A stretch of DNA of 61,288 nt. Source: Chthoniobacteraceae bacterium (GTDB taxonomy: Bacteria > Verrucomicrobiota > Verrucomicrobiia > Chthoniobacterales > Chthoniobacteraceae). The stretch is from contig CANJZW010000017.1 in assembly GCA_947479475.1 (NCBI GenBank), positions 1 through 61,288 of the forward strand. The letters are read 5' to 3'. The notes under the pieces were generated by a model that made no database searches, was not told where the DNA came from, and saw nothing but the letters and a program-made list of their open reading frames with translations. Made by a program: the position numbers and the translations under genes. Every line of letters starts with the position of its first letter. The stretch's first letter is position 1. Of this stretch, positions 44,690 through 53,110 are shown piece after piece.

Positions 44690-46279
44690 CTACTCCCACT
44701 CGATCGTCGCCGGCGGTTTCGAGGAGATATCGTACACGACTCGGTTGACTCCCTTGACCTCGTTAATGATCCGAGTCGAAATCCGAGCCAGAAGCTCGTA
44801 GGGGAGCTTCACCCAGTCCGCGGTCATGCCGTCCTGACTCTCCACCACGCGCAGGGCCACAGTGTTTTCATAGGTCCGTTCGTCTCCCATCACCCCAACA
44901 GAGCGCACGGGGAGAAGCACGGCAAAACTCTGCCAGACACGGTAATACCAGTCGGAAGCCTTCATCTCTGCAACCACGATGGAGTCGGCCTCCCGCAAGA
45001 CGGAAAGGCGTTCCTTGGTGATGTCACCCAAAATGCGGACGGCTAGGCCGGGGCCGGGAAATGGCTGCCGTTGGACCACTTCCTTTGGCAGCCCTAACTG
45101 CGCTCCCACCTCGCGCACCTCGTCCTTGAAGAGTTCACGCAGGGGTTCCACAAGCTGGAACTTCATATTCTTGGGCAGCCCACCCACATTGTGGTGGCTC
45201 TTGATGAGCGCGGCCGGGTTCCCAGCAATCGCAACGCTTTCGATCACATCGGGGTACAGGGTCCCTTGGGCAAGGAATTTAAACTTTGGCGCCTGCCCTT
45301 TCCCTCTCTTAACGGAAAGCTTTTTAACAGCAGCCTCGAAAACATGGATGAACTCCCTGCCGATGATGCGCCGCTTGCGCTCAGGGTCGGTGACCCCTTT
45401 GAGTTTCTTGAGAAACTGGGCGGAAGCGTTGACCACCTTCAGCTTCATCTGAAAGTTGTCGCCAAAAAGTTTGCGCACAGCCTCCTCTTCATTCGCGCGC
45501 AGGAGGCCATTGTTGACGAACACGCAGGTCAATTGGTCCCCAATCGCCCGGTGAATCAGCGCGGCCGCGACGCTGGAGTCCACCCCCCCGCTGAGCCCAA
45601 GAATCACGTGGTCGCTTCCCACCTGCTCGCGGATGCCCTTGCAGGTCTCCTCAATGAAAGACCCCATCGTCCAGTCCTGCTTGAAGCCACAGATTTTAAA
45701 CAGGAAGTTCGAAATAATTTCCCTGCCCTTGGGTGTGTGAACCACCTCGGGATGAAACTGGAGTCCAAAGAACTTCTTTTTGGGATGCTCAATCGCGGCG
45801 TAGGGGCTGTTGCTAGTTTTTGCCACCGTCCGGAAGCCTATGGGCAGCTTGGTGAGCTTGTCCCCGTGGGAATTCCAAATATCGAGGGAATCTTTGAGGC
45901 CGTCGAAGAGAGCGCATTTTTGCACTAGCACCAACTCCCCCATTCCGTATTCACGCTGCTCCGAATGCTCCACTTTGCCTCCCAAGTGATGCCCCATCAA
46001 CTGCATCCCGTAGCAGATTCCAAGCACAGGAATGCCAAGGTTGAAAAGCTCGGGATCCGGTTGCGGTGCTTTTTTGCCGTACACACTGGAAGGTCCCCCT
46101 GAGAGAATAATTCCCTTGGGCGCCAGTTTCTTGATGGCAGCCGCCGAGGTGTCAAAGGGTACGATCTGCGAATACACCTTAGCCTCGCGCACGCGCCGCG
46201 CTATGACTTGGGTGTACTGCGAGCCGAAATCGAGGATCAACAAACGACTGTGGACGGTTGGAGCGGGCAGGGTAGACAT
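44690..46279 (-). CDS. guaA: GMP synthase (glutamine-hydrolysing)
   Basis: This 529-residue enzyme aminates XMP to GMP. The N-terminal class I glutamine amidotransferase has [17 protein letters not shown] and the nucleophile in [16 protein letters not shown], with His/Glu in [10 protein letters not shown]. The ATP pyrophosphatase domain has the PP-loop [13 protein letters not shown] and [14 protein letters not shown], and the C-terminal dimerisation part ends in KPPATIEWE. It is complete and of normal length. The small lipoprotein gene just upstream ends 15 bases before its start, so both may share a transcript. Confidence 0.98.
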   Translation of the reverse strand: MSTLPAPTVHSRLLILDFGSQYTQVIARRVREAKVYSQIVPFDTSAAAIKKLAPKGIILSGGPSSVYGKKAPQPDPELFNLGIPVLGICYGMQLMGHHLGGKVEHSEQREYGMGELVLVQKCALFDGLKDSLDIWNSHGDKLTKLPIGFRTVAKTSNSPYAAIEHPKKKFFGLQFHPEVVHTPKGREIISNFLFKICGFKQDWTMGSFIEETCKGIREQVGSDHVILGLSGGVDSSVAAALIHRAIGDQLTCVFVNNGLLRANEEEAVRKLFGDNFQMKLKVVNASAQFLKKLKGVTDPERKRRIIGREFIHVFEAAVKKLSVKRGKGQAPKFKFLAQGTLYPDVIESVAIAGNPAALIKSHHNVGGLPKNMKFQLVEPLRELFKDEVREVGAQLGLPKEVVQRQPFPGPGLAVRILGDITKERLSVLREADSIVVAEMKASDWYYRVWQSFAVLLPVRSVGVMGDERTYENTVALRVVESQDGMTADWVKLPYELLARISTRIINEVKGVNRVVYDISSKPPATIEWE

Positions 46280-46294
46280 GAAAAAATGAACTGG

Positions 46295-46477
46295 CTAGCG
46301 AGGAGGATTAAGAGAAGCATCCTGTTCAGGAACAGGAATATAAAGAGAGCCCTGCCCGCGGATTCCGCGCTGCAGCTTTTCACCTAAACCTGGCTCACGC
46401 GAGGGGAGTTCCGATTCGCACGCGCAGAGTCCGGCAGCCAGAACGGTAGCGCCAACAAGTTTAAAGAAGGCTTTCAT
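46295..46477 (-). CDS. Small lipoprotein
   Basis: This 60-residue protein starts MKAFFKLVGATVLAAGLCAC; the hydrophobic segment ends in a lipobox-like LCAC. The mature part is polar with ELPSREPGLGEKL and a Pro-rich end (IPVPEQDASLNPP). Verrucomicrobial genomes often carry such short lipoproteins with a Gly-Gln-Gly-Ser motif; the role is unknown. The longer frame open upstream is rejected because the lipoprotein signal fits this start. It lies 15 bases before guaA. Confidence 0.68.
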   Translation of the reverse strand: MKAFFKLVGATVLAAGLCACESELPSREPGLGEKLQRGIRGQGSLYIPVPEQDASLNPPR

Positions 46478-46611
46478 CGGGACTTTATAGATGCGCCAGA
46501 GCGGGAAGTCTAACCGGTAAAATCGTCGTCTTAACCTTTGCCGCGGAAATCCTCCCGCCCTCAGGGGGGATTCTAGAGATTCTAATTCCGCATTAGCTTC
46601 CAAGCCCCCCT

Positions 46612-47109
46612 TCAGTGAACCGCGCCACCCTGCCGGAAAAGCACGCAGCTTCTCGGGAGCAGCGAAGCGCCCGACGAGGAAACCAGCTGCCACCTCAACT
46701 TGTCCCCGTTCAAAGTCAGAAGCGCCTCCCCCGCCCCAGCGCCCTTGCGGAGTTGAAACTGAACCAGGGCCTTCCCCTCGCTTCCAATCTGGCCATGGAT
46801 GGAAGGCGGTTCCCGGTCCGAGCGCAACGCAGCCTCAATCTGAGCGGTTTTTCCCACAAGGGCCGCATGGTACCCTTCAACAGCCGTGCCTGTCTGGACA
46901 AGATCCAGCTCAAAGGACGTTTTATCCGTCTCCGGAACCACCCATAACCCCGTAAAAGAGGGTTTGGCACCCGGTTGGGCCGCTGCCCTGGACGCCCCCT
47001 CAGAAGCACAACCCTGGAAAAAAAGGAACGAAAGCAATAGCAACACGCTCCGATTGAGTTTTTTAACCTGATTTAAAAAACTCAGGTTTAGATAAGAATG
47101 ACGTTTCAT
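46612..47109 (-). CDS. Lipoprotein of unknown function
   Basis: This protein of up to 165 residues has a signal sequence (RSVLLLLSFLFFQGC) with the lipobox FQGC. The mature part (about 130 residues) is beta-rich: FTGLWVVPETDKTSFELDL, an Ile-Glu-Ala stretch, GKALVQFQLRKG and DKLRWQLV. The layout resembles small lipocalin-like or DUF-type envelope proteins that begin with a GxW motif. A start at MKRHSYLN (47109) is plausible. No specific family is recognised. Confidence 0.72.
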   Translation of the reverse strand: MKRHSYLNLSFLNQVKKLNRSVLLLLSFLFFQGCASEGASRAAAQPGAKPSFTGLWVVPETDKTSFELDLVQTGTAVEGYHAALVGKTAQIEAALRSDREPPSIHGQIGSEGKALVQFQLRKGAGAGEALLTLNGDKLRWQLVSSSGASLLPRSCVLFRQGGAVH

Positions 47110-47246
47110 AACAGCCGCTTTCCTGATGACACAGACCCATAACGGAAGGGAACAGGAACCCTCCCGCTTGCGTCGTGTTAAGACGGGGATTGTGCAGAAA
47201 AAAAGGAGGAGGAGGCACGAATCTTTTTAGCGATAATTTAATAAAA

Positions 47247-47278
47247 AAGAGCGCCTCCCGCGAAAGGAAGGCGCTCTT
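47247..47278 (-). terminator. Rho-independent terminator of the coiled-coil regulator gene
   Basis: Perfect 10-bp arms AAGAGCGCCT and AGGCGCTCTT with a 12-base loop; on the minus strand the stem is followed by TTTTATTAAAT. It lies 51 bases past the stop at 47329. Confidence 0.92.
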
Positions 47279-47328
47279 ATTTGAATCCGCAGGGAAGCCA
47301 GATTGAATTCAGCAGAACTCAGTAAAAA

Positions 47329-48081
47329 TCAAAACCCTGAAGCGACCAGTTGCAAATCAAGATTCCCATCCAGTTTGTAGGTCCCCCTTGCCAAACGAAC
47401 GACCAATTTGTTTTTCTTTCCGGTGCTCGAAAGCCAGACGTGCACCCTGCGATAGCTTGACCCAATGTGACTGGCCAACTCGCTCACCGACAACCCAGTC
47501 GCTCCCGCTTTTTGAAGCGCGTTCAAAATGGCCCGGGTGACCTCGCCACGCCGCGTCCCTGAGGCATTGGAAATGGAATCTGTGCCCCGCGCTGCTGTTT
47601 TTGCCTGAAGCGAGGAATCCACGTTGTCCGAGGAAAGATGATAATGGCTCGGACCGGACTTGCGAATTTGCGGGAACCGCTTGAGCGCGGTGTGGAACCA
47701 GGAGTGAATATTTACGGCTTTCATTCCCAGCCTAGCGGCAATGGCGTGTACAGTGACTCCATCATCGCCAGCAATTTGGAGTTGCTGAATGATTTGCGCA
47801 CGAAGTTCGCCGCGTGCCATCCTTCGACGGTTGGACATTCTGGGACGGCGCGATTCCTTCAACCTGGAGCGAACGTGTCTATTTTCAGAGGTGAAAAGTT
47901 CGCGCTGAATGGTGTCTATTCTGTTCTGAAGGGTCTGCAGGGTGTTTTCCAGGCCAGACCGCTGCTCTTCCAGTTCCATGAGTTCCTTGAGCGAAGTCAT
48001 GCGCCCGCCGCCAGGGGATGCGGTGTATGCACCTGATTTCAATTGAGTTGAAGCTTTATTTTGAGTCATGAGGTCCATTCG
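47329..48081 (-). CDS. Putative DNA-binding protein with coiled coil and two winged-helix-like domains
   Basis: This is a roughly 250-residue cytoplasmic protein. A coiled coil (about 30-75; LMELEEQRSGLENTLQTLQ) and an Arg-rich linker come first. Two similar helical domains follow: one with ELRAQIIQQLQIAGDDGVTV, AIAARLGMKAVNIHSWFHTA, and one with AILNALQKAGATGLSVSELA, HIGSSYRRVHVWLSSTG, each ending in a short basic hairpin (SHYHL; GTYKL). This is the layout of duplicated winged helices. I recognise no named family. The start is set at the ATG giving MDLMTQNK; an upstream opening reaches 48150. A strong terminator follows, so it is transcribed alone. Confidence 0.78.
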   Translation of the reverse strand, partial: RMDLMTQNKASTQLKSGAYTASPGGGRMTSLKELMELEEQRSGLENTLQTLQNRIDTIQRELFTSENRHVRSRLKESRRPRMSNRRRMARGELRAQIIQQLQIAGDDGVTVHAIAARLGMKAVNIHSWFHTALKRFPQIRKSGPSHYHLSSDNVDSSLQAKTAARGTDSISNASGTRRGEVTRAILNALQKAGATGLSVSELASHIGSSYRRVHVWLSSTGKKNKLVVRLARGTYKLDGNLDLQLVASGF

Positions 48082-48498
48082 TTGATGTTTAATGTTGGGT
48101 GTTGGGGATACAGTTGACGCACTGTCATCTGAACATCGCACCCGACACATGATGCGGATGCCGCGGACCTCGTTTATTTAGATAAAGGGCAATATTTCAT
48201 TACTTCTGGGGGGGCTTGGTTGATTTTACTGGGCGTCTGAAAGACAACGCGCCCGCCTAAAAGAGGCCTTTTTCACGGCAACACAGGCGTTGGAACGGAA
48301 GATGAGACCTCTTTTTATTTGACGCCTCAGCGAACCTATGGAACTTTTACTTTGTCATGAGAGGGGCATCCTGAGGATGTGTTGTCCCCCATGGCCTCCC
48401 AGCAGACGGGAAACCCAGTGAAGAAACTTTCGGGGAATCTCTGGACGCTTCGATGAGGTGCCTCCCTTAAGGTTACATTCATCAGAAGACCGGATTTT

Positions 48499-48546
48499 CG
48501 AAAGCGATGTCGAAAGCGATGTCGAAAGCGATGTCGAAAACGTTGA
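48499..48546. repeat. 12-base tandem repeat, three copies plus degenerate fourth
   Basis: CGAAAGCGATGT occurs three times in tandem from 48499, followed by CGAAAACGTTGA. It sits in the non-coding region before rho. Confidence 0.9.
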
Positions 48547-48737
48547 TTTCTTAACAGCAGGGTTTTTGCAATGTTGTGTGTTCCTGCGGCTCCCCAGCGC
48601 GCCAGCGTGTGAGAGAAAAAGGAACCGTCCGGGAGGTCAGCAGACAGACATCCTCTGAGGCATTCTCTTTGTGGTGATTGCCACTGTGTTTTGACGTTCC
48701 GACCTTGTTCCGACCTCGTGCCGAGGCTGGGATCTTT

Positions 48738-48770
48738 CCCAGTTCGATCCCAGTTCGATCCCAGTTCGAT
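48738..48770. repeat. 11-base tandem repeat, three copies
   Basis: CCCAGTTCGAT is repeated three times without change, 215 bases before the rho start. The 11-base period matches one helical turn, so protein binding to one face of DNA is conceivable. Confidence 0.9.
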
Positions 48771-48984
48771 CCATTTGTTAAAAAAACAGAAGCCTGCCGT
48801 TTGACGCGGCGCCGCCCACCGTTATCCCGTTTTTAGTTACAAACCCGCTCCTGCCGCGGGTTCATTCCATTCTCACCGTCTTTCCAAAGGCCCGAAGCGT
48901 CATTAGCCGTCTACAGGCGCTTGGGGGGACCCCCCTCCAAGGCAGCGACCGAGCTTGCCGTTTACTCCCTTTTTCCATTTTAAA

Positions 48985-51285
48985 ATGACAGATTCCACGA
49001 CTGCGCCATCCCCAGAAACCCCTCCCACAAGCGCGAAGCGTCCCGTGAAACGCAAACTAAAAACACCTGCAGCGGCAGTCCTCCCCAAGGAAGCCGCGAC
49101 AGCTGAAATCGCCTCCCCCGCGCCCAAGGTGCGCGCTGTTCGCAAGGCGACACCCAGCCCAAAAGGAGCCGCCGCTGAATCCGTCTTGTCCCCGCTCACC
49201 TCCGGCGCCCTCTCCTCCCTTTCCTCAGTCAGCCCAGTTGGTTCAGCGGCACCAAAGACGGTCCGAGCCAGAAAACCGTCCGCTAAAAAGACGGCCTCTC
49301 CGGCAGAGGTTAAGGAAGCGTTCCCCCATCCCTCGCCTAGGGTTGCGGAACCAGCACACGACGACGGCGCCGCTCCGGAAAACAACAAAGTGCCGGGCGC
49401 CAAGGTCAGCCGCAAAAAGGGGTCCTCTACCCCTGCGCTCTCCCCGGCGGAAACCGCCCCCTCCACGCCGGAACCCACGCCAGATCGCGTTTCCGGTGAA
49501 CCATCCACTCCTGACAGAACGCCTCCAGACAAAAAAGCGAAGGCCCCTTCACGGAGAAGAAAAGAGGTGCAGCCAACAGCAACCTCAGAGGTGCATCCAG
49601 TCGCAGTCCCTGAACCAAAGGAGGCGGCAATCCACGCCCCCATTGAAACGTGGTCTCCGGGAGCGCGCTCCGCGTCGCCTTCCGCAGAGCCCGCGCGCAA
49701 ACCGTACCCGGTGTATGTCCCCCTTCACGTTGCCAAACAGATGGAGCAGGAAGGCAAGGCCGCTCCTTTGGCCGTCGCAGCCGATGCTCACCAAGCCGCA
49801 GAAATTCGTGCGGCCTCGTACGAGAACCGCCATGGCGGTTCGCAGTCGGGCCCATCTCAGGCAACCACGCAGCCCCGCGATGATCAGGGACGCGGATCAC
49901 GCCGCGAACGTTCCAACGAACGCCCCAACGAACGTTCCGGAGAGCGCCCCAACGAACGCTTTGCAGAACGCTCCGGAGAACGCCGACCCCAGGAACGCGG
50001 AGATCGTGGCGGGGACCGCGGACCGGAAAACCGCTCTGGGGACCGCAACGAGCGCCATGACCGGAAACGGGGCAGGCATGAGCGGCGCAGGGACGGGCGC
50101 GAGGACGCGCCCCAGAGGCACGGAGACAGCCAGCAGCAACCGCACGAAAACAACCGCGAATTACCGCCTCCAACTCCCGAGGAGCTTTCCGACGGGGAGG
50201 GCATCATCGAAATTTCAGGCAAGGGCTTCGGCTTCTTGCGAGATAAGAGCCGCAATTTCGCGCAAAGTCCGGCTGACATCTTTGTCTCCCCCGAAATGGT
50301 CCGCCGGTTCAACCTGCGGGACGGTCAGTGGATCAAGGGAACGGTGCGGAAAAGCGGCCGCGGCCACCAGATGCATGAAATCCAGTCCGTCAATGGGGAT
50401 GCCCCAGAGGCCTCCCGGATGCAGCCCTCTTTTGACGAATTGACGGTGATCAACCCGAGTGAACCACTGTGGATGGCGACGACGCCGGATCGTTATACGA
50501 CGCGGATCATCGACATGGTTTCGCCCATTGGAAAGGGACAGAGGGGCTTGATTGTGGCGCCGCCACGCACCGGCAAAACAACGCTGCTCCAGCATATTGC
50601 CGATGCAATGATGAAGAACCATCCGGAGGTGCAGCTCATCATGCTGCTCGTTGATGAACGGCCGGAAGAAGTGACTGAAATCAGGCATACCGTTCCGAAG
50701 GCGGAGATCATGGCTAGCTCCAACGACATGGATGTTCGCAGCCATACCCGCATCGCTGAACTCGCCATTGAAAGAGCCAAACGCCTAGTCGAAGCGGGCA
50801 AAGACGTCTTTATCCTGCTTGATTCAATCACGCGGCTGGGTCGGGCGTTCAACAACGCCATGACCAACGGCGGCCGCACGATGTCCGGCGGGATCGACGC
50901 TCGGGCGATGGAAATTCCCCGCAAACTCTTTGCGGCCGCCCGCAACACGGAGGAGGCTGGATCACTCACCATCATTGCAACCGCCCTGATTGAAACTGGG
51001 AGCCGCATGGATGAAATCATCTTTCAAGAGTTCAAAGGCACCGGAAACATGGAGCTCGTGCTGGACCGTAAAATCGCAGAACAGCGCATTTACCCGGCCG
51101 TGGATATCTTCCAGAGCGGCACACGGCGCGAGGAACTGCTGGTTCCCGCGGACACTCTACACAAGATTCATTTCCTGCGCAGGGGTCTGGCCGGCAGCCG
51201 CCCCTCCGACGCGATTGACCGGTTGCTTTTCTATCTCAAGAAATTCCCTACCAACGAACAGATGCTTCGAGAAATCCGCGGGTAA
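48985..51285 (+). CDS. rho: Transcription termination factor Rho with long N-terminal extension
   Basis: This is a 766-residue RNA-dependent ATPase/helicase. The conserved part starts near residue 398: the RNA-binding OB fold (GIIEISGKGFGFLRD, DIFVSPEMVRRFNLRDGQ), then the ATPase with Walker A APPRTGKTTLLQ (about 525), Walker B DVFILLDSITR, the Q-loop and GTRREELL at the end. The first ~395 residues are disordered: a Lys/Pro/Ala-rich half, then an Arg/Glu/Asn-rich half with repeated NERPNERSGERP-like units (about 305-375). E. coli Rho is 419 residues, so the extension nearly doubles it. Such extensions occur in several phyla and may bind RNA. ATG at 48985 is preferred to an upstream frame opening. 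Confidence 0.96.
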   Translation: MTDSTTAPSPETPPTSAKRPVKRKLKTPAAAVLPKEAATAEIASPAPKVRAVRKATPSPKGAAAESVLSPLTSGALSSLSSVSPVGSAAPKTVRARKPSAKKTASPAEVKEAFPHPSPRVAEPAHDDGAAPENNKVPGAKVSRKKGSSTPALSPAETAPSTPEPTPDRVSGEPSTPDRTPPDKKAKAPSRRRKEVQPTATSEVHPVAVPEPKEAAIHAPIETWSPGARSASPSAEPARKPYPVYVPLHVAKQMEQEGKAAPLAVAADAHQAAEIRAASYENRHGGSQSGPSQATTQPRDDQGRGSRRERSNERPNERSGERPNERFAERSGERRPQERGDRGGDRGPENRSGDRNERHDRKRGRHERRRDGREDAPQRHGDSQQQPHENNRELPPPTPEELSDGEGIIEISGKGFGFLRDKSRNFAQSPADIFVSPEMVRRFNLRDGQWIKGTVRKSGRGHQMHEIQSVNGDAPEASRMQPSFDELTVINPSEPLWMATTPDRYTTRIIDMVSPIGKGQRGLIVAPPRTGKTTLLQHIADAMMKNHPEVQLIMLLVDERPEEVTEIRHTVPKAEIMASSNDMDVRSHTRIAELAIERAKRLVEAGKDVFILLDSITRLGRAFNNAMTNGGRTMSGGIDARAMEIPRKLFAAARNTEEAGSLTIIATALIETGSRMDEIIFQEFKGTGNMELVLDRKIAEQRIYPAVDIFQSGTRREELLVPADTLHKIHFLRRGLAGSRPSDAIDRLLFYLKKFPTNEQMLREIRG

Positions 51286-51404
51286 CTTCCCTCCAGATTT
51301 AGCCCCACAAAATTAGCCCGCCGAAACGCACACAAAGAGGCGGGTTCCCTTGGGTTATCGGGCGCACTTCGGATCAGCTCCCGACACCGCCAGCCGTTTT
51401 TCAT

Positions 51405-51442
51405 GGGATCCGGCTGGGCCTCAGGGATCCGGTTGGGCCTAT
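51405..51442. repeat. 19-base direct repeat at the larE 3' end
   Basis: GGGATCCGG(C/T)TGGGCCT occurs twice in tandem (51405-51423 and 51424-51442), with the second copy overlapping the larE stop codon. It lies in the convergent gap between rho and larE. Confidence 0.75.
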
Positions 51443-52239
51443 TGGTACCCTGCGGGATCGATTTCAACCTCACTGTAACCAACCGCCCGTAGCCCGCCTT
51501 CCAACTGGGCTCGCAGCGCGGGCAGACGCCCCATCTCAGCGGGAGCGATCTGGAGCCTGGCGCCAGTCACGCCAATCCCACCAAAATCCGCGAGATGCCG
51601 CACGCGGAACACTGAAAAGCCAAGAGTTCTCACCCATTCTTCACCAGCTTCCACCATAGCCAGGGCGTCTCGAGTGACCGGGGTCCCGTGAGGAATCCGC
51701 GAGGACAAACAAGGTTGCGCAGGTGCATCCGCCGTGGGAAGCCCAAGCTCGCGCGATGCCGTCCGGATTTCCTCCTTGCTCAACCCGGCATCCCGAAGCG
51801 GTGCCACAACACTAAATTCTGTGGCAGCAAGGCGCCCGGGACGCACCTGCTTCATATCGTCCGCATTTTCTCCATACGCGAGGGCGCGGAACGTTTTGCT
51901 GGAGGCGAGTTTTTCCAGTTTCGAAAACAATTCGGCCTTGCAAAAGTAGCAGCGGTTCAGCGGATTCTTGGCGTAATCCGGATTCTCCAGTTCCTCTGTC
52001 GGCACAACCTCTACGGGGGCGTCTAAGGATGCGGCGAGTTCCAAGGCCGCCTCCAGCGCCTTGCGCGGCAGACTGGCGCTGTCAGCGATAACCCCCAGCA
52101 TGGCGTCCCTCCCCAAAGTGCGGCGCGCCTCAGCCAGAAGGTAGGCACTATCGACTCCCCCCGAGTAGGCGATGAGCAGGGGCGCATGCGCTCTCAATAT
52201 GTCGCGAAGTGCCTTTTGTTTAGAGCGAAGCGTTTCCAT
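51439..52239 (-). CDS. larE: LarE-like sacrificial sulfur transferase
   Basis: This 266-residue cytoplasmic PP-loop enzyme resembles LarE, which donates sulfur from its own Cys to the nickel-pincer cofactor of lactate racemase-type enzymes. The ATP motif SGGVDSAYLL, the Cys-rich NPLNRCYFCKAELF and PCLSSRIPHGTPV, which includes the expected sulfur-donor Cys position, are all present. Some homologues use an iron-sulfur cluster instead. LarB, LarC and LarA are not in the window. ATG at 52239 leaves a 16-base gap after hemQ; it is the last gene of the adenylate kinase-like/fmt/hemQ/larE run. Confidence 0.9.
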   Translation of the reverse strand: METLRSKQKALRDILRAHAPLLIAYSGGVDSAYLLAEARRTLGRDAMLGVIADSASLPRKALEAALELAASLDAPVEVVPTEELENPDYAKNPLNRCYFCKAELFSKLEKLASSKTFRALAYGENADDMKQVRPGRLAATEFSVVAPLRDAGLSKEEIRTASRELGLPTADAPAQPCLSSRIPHGTPVTRDALAMVEAGEEWVRTLGFSVFRVRHLADFGGIGVTGARLQIAPAEMGRLPALRAQLEGGLRAVGYSEVEIDPAGYQ

Positions 52240-52255
52240 GGCGGGGGTCCAATTT

Positions 52256-53107
52256 TTAGAGTAAGACGCGTCGAAACAACTCATCCAAAGGCAGGCTCAG
52301 CCCGATATAAAAATCGCCAAAGTCTGCATACTTCGCACTCACGGTATCGAAGCGCATCTTATAAACGATCTCCTTAATATAGTAGGTATCGTGCGCGAAA
52401 AGGGTCACCCCCCATTCGGCGTCATCCAGGCCCGTACTCCCCGTGATCAACTGCAACACCCTGCCGTGATACTGCTTCCCGATCCTGCCATGACCCGCCA
52501 TCAAACTTTTCCGCACCTCAAGGCTCAGGTCATACCAGTTCTGTTCCGTCTGGCGGCGTTTGCTCATCGGATAAAAACAGAACACCTCCCAATTTGGCAA
52601 CTTGGGATAGAGCTTGTCCTTGGCGTACTTCAGCATTCGCAGCCGGAATTCCGTCATCTCTTTTTCAAACGCTTCGGAGCCCGGCGACAGAGATTGCTCC
52701 TTTTCCAACGTGAGAGCGTATTCCGTATCGGTAGAGAAATATTCGCTTTCCTCCGTGAGGGAGAGAAAGCTGTAGACGGCTTGCAGGACATCAGGACCGA
52801 GCCCAAGGCTGAGCCGTTTTTCGTAAGCGTTGGCCACCTGTAGATCAGGTGTAAGCAACATGAAGCCGATGTCTGCCTTTGGAGACACCATGCTAAAGAT
52901 CAGCAACTGCGTCTTATCCGTCGCCCTGATTTCCTGAATCAACTCGCTCAGCTGAGTTTTGGCCGCAATTTTCTCCTCCGTCGTAAGCAGCGACCATTGG
53001 CCGTGTTCGATCCGGTAAAAAAGATGGAGAACATGCCACCCTTTTTCAGGAATAACGGCATCTGTGGCAACTCGGGTCATGCGCCCATGATGCTCCCCTG
53101 AAAGCAT
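52256..53107 (-). CDS. hemQ: Chlorite dismutase-family haem enzyme, HemQ-like
   Basis: This is a 283-residue protein of the chlorite dismutase superfamily. It fits HemQ, which decarboxylates coprohaem to haem b in the coproporphyrin pathway. Seen features: a ferredoxin-like first domain (GWHVLHLFYRIEHGQW, FSMVSPKADIGFML) and the haem domain with FCFYPMSKRR, LMAGHGRIGKQYHGR (likely proximal His) and TGSTGLDDAEWGVTLFAHD. The Arg used by true chlorite dismutases is not evident in the usual place, so chlorite breakdown is less likely. A start at ATG 53080, preceded by AGGGGAG, is an alternative. The local demand for haem by the cytochromes in this window makes sense of this gene. Confidence 0.9.
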   Translation of the reverse strand: MLSGEHHGRMTRVATDAVIPEKGWHVLHLFYRIEHGQWSLLTTEEKIAAKTQLSELIQEIRATDKTQLLIFSMVSPKADIGFMLLTPDLQVANAYEKRLSLGLGPDVLQAVYSFLSLTEESEYFSTDTEYALTLEKEQSLSPGSEAFEKEMTEFRLRMLKYAKDKLYPKLPNWEVFCFYPMSKRRQTEQNWYDLSLEVRKSLMAGHGRIGKQYHGRVLQLITGSTGLDDAEWGVTLFAHDTYYIKEIVYKMRFDTVSAKYADFGDFYIGLSLPLDELFRRVLL

Positions 53108-53110
53108 CGG

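Larger units (their letters stand above)
48151..48984. other. Long non-coding leader region upstream of rho
   Basis: This 834-base stretch holds no credible gene. It has two tandem-repeat arrays (48499-48546 and 48738-48770) and a partial duplication TTCCGACCT near 48698-48717. It must contain the rho promoter and leader; long leaders with Rho-dependent autoregulation are known for rho in other bacteria, so a regulatory role is possible but unproven. Confidence 0.5.

Noticed and set aside
48458-48658. 66-residue frame with Ser-Asp-Val-Glu repeats
   Set aside because: The repeats come from the 12-base DNA repeat; no start signal or homologous pattern.
49238-50443. 401-residue frame within rho
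   Set aside because: It is out of frame with Rho and extremely Arg/Pro-rich, as expected for a shadow of a repetitive gene.
52256-53107. True chlorite dismutase (perchlorate metabolism)
   Set aside because: Sequence layout fits the HemQ branch better and there are no perchlorate reductase genes nearby.
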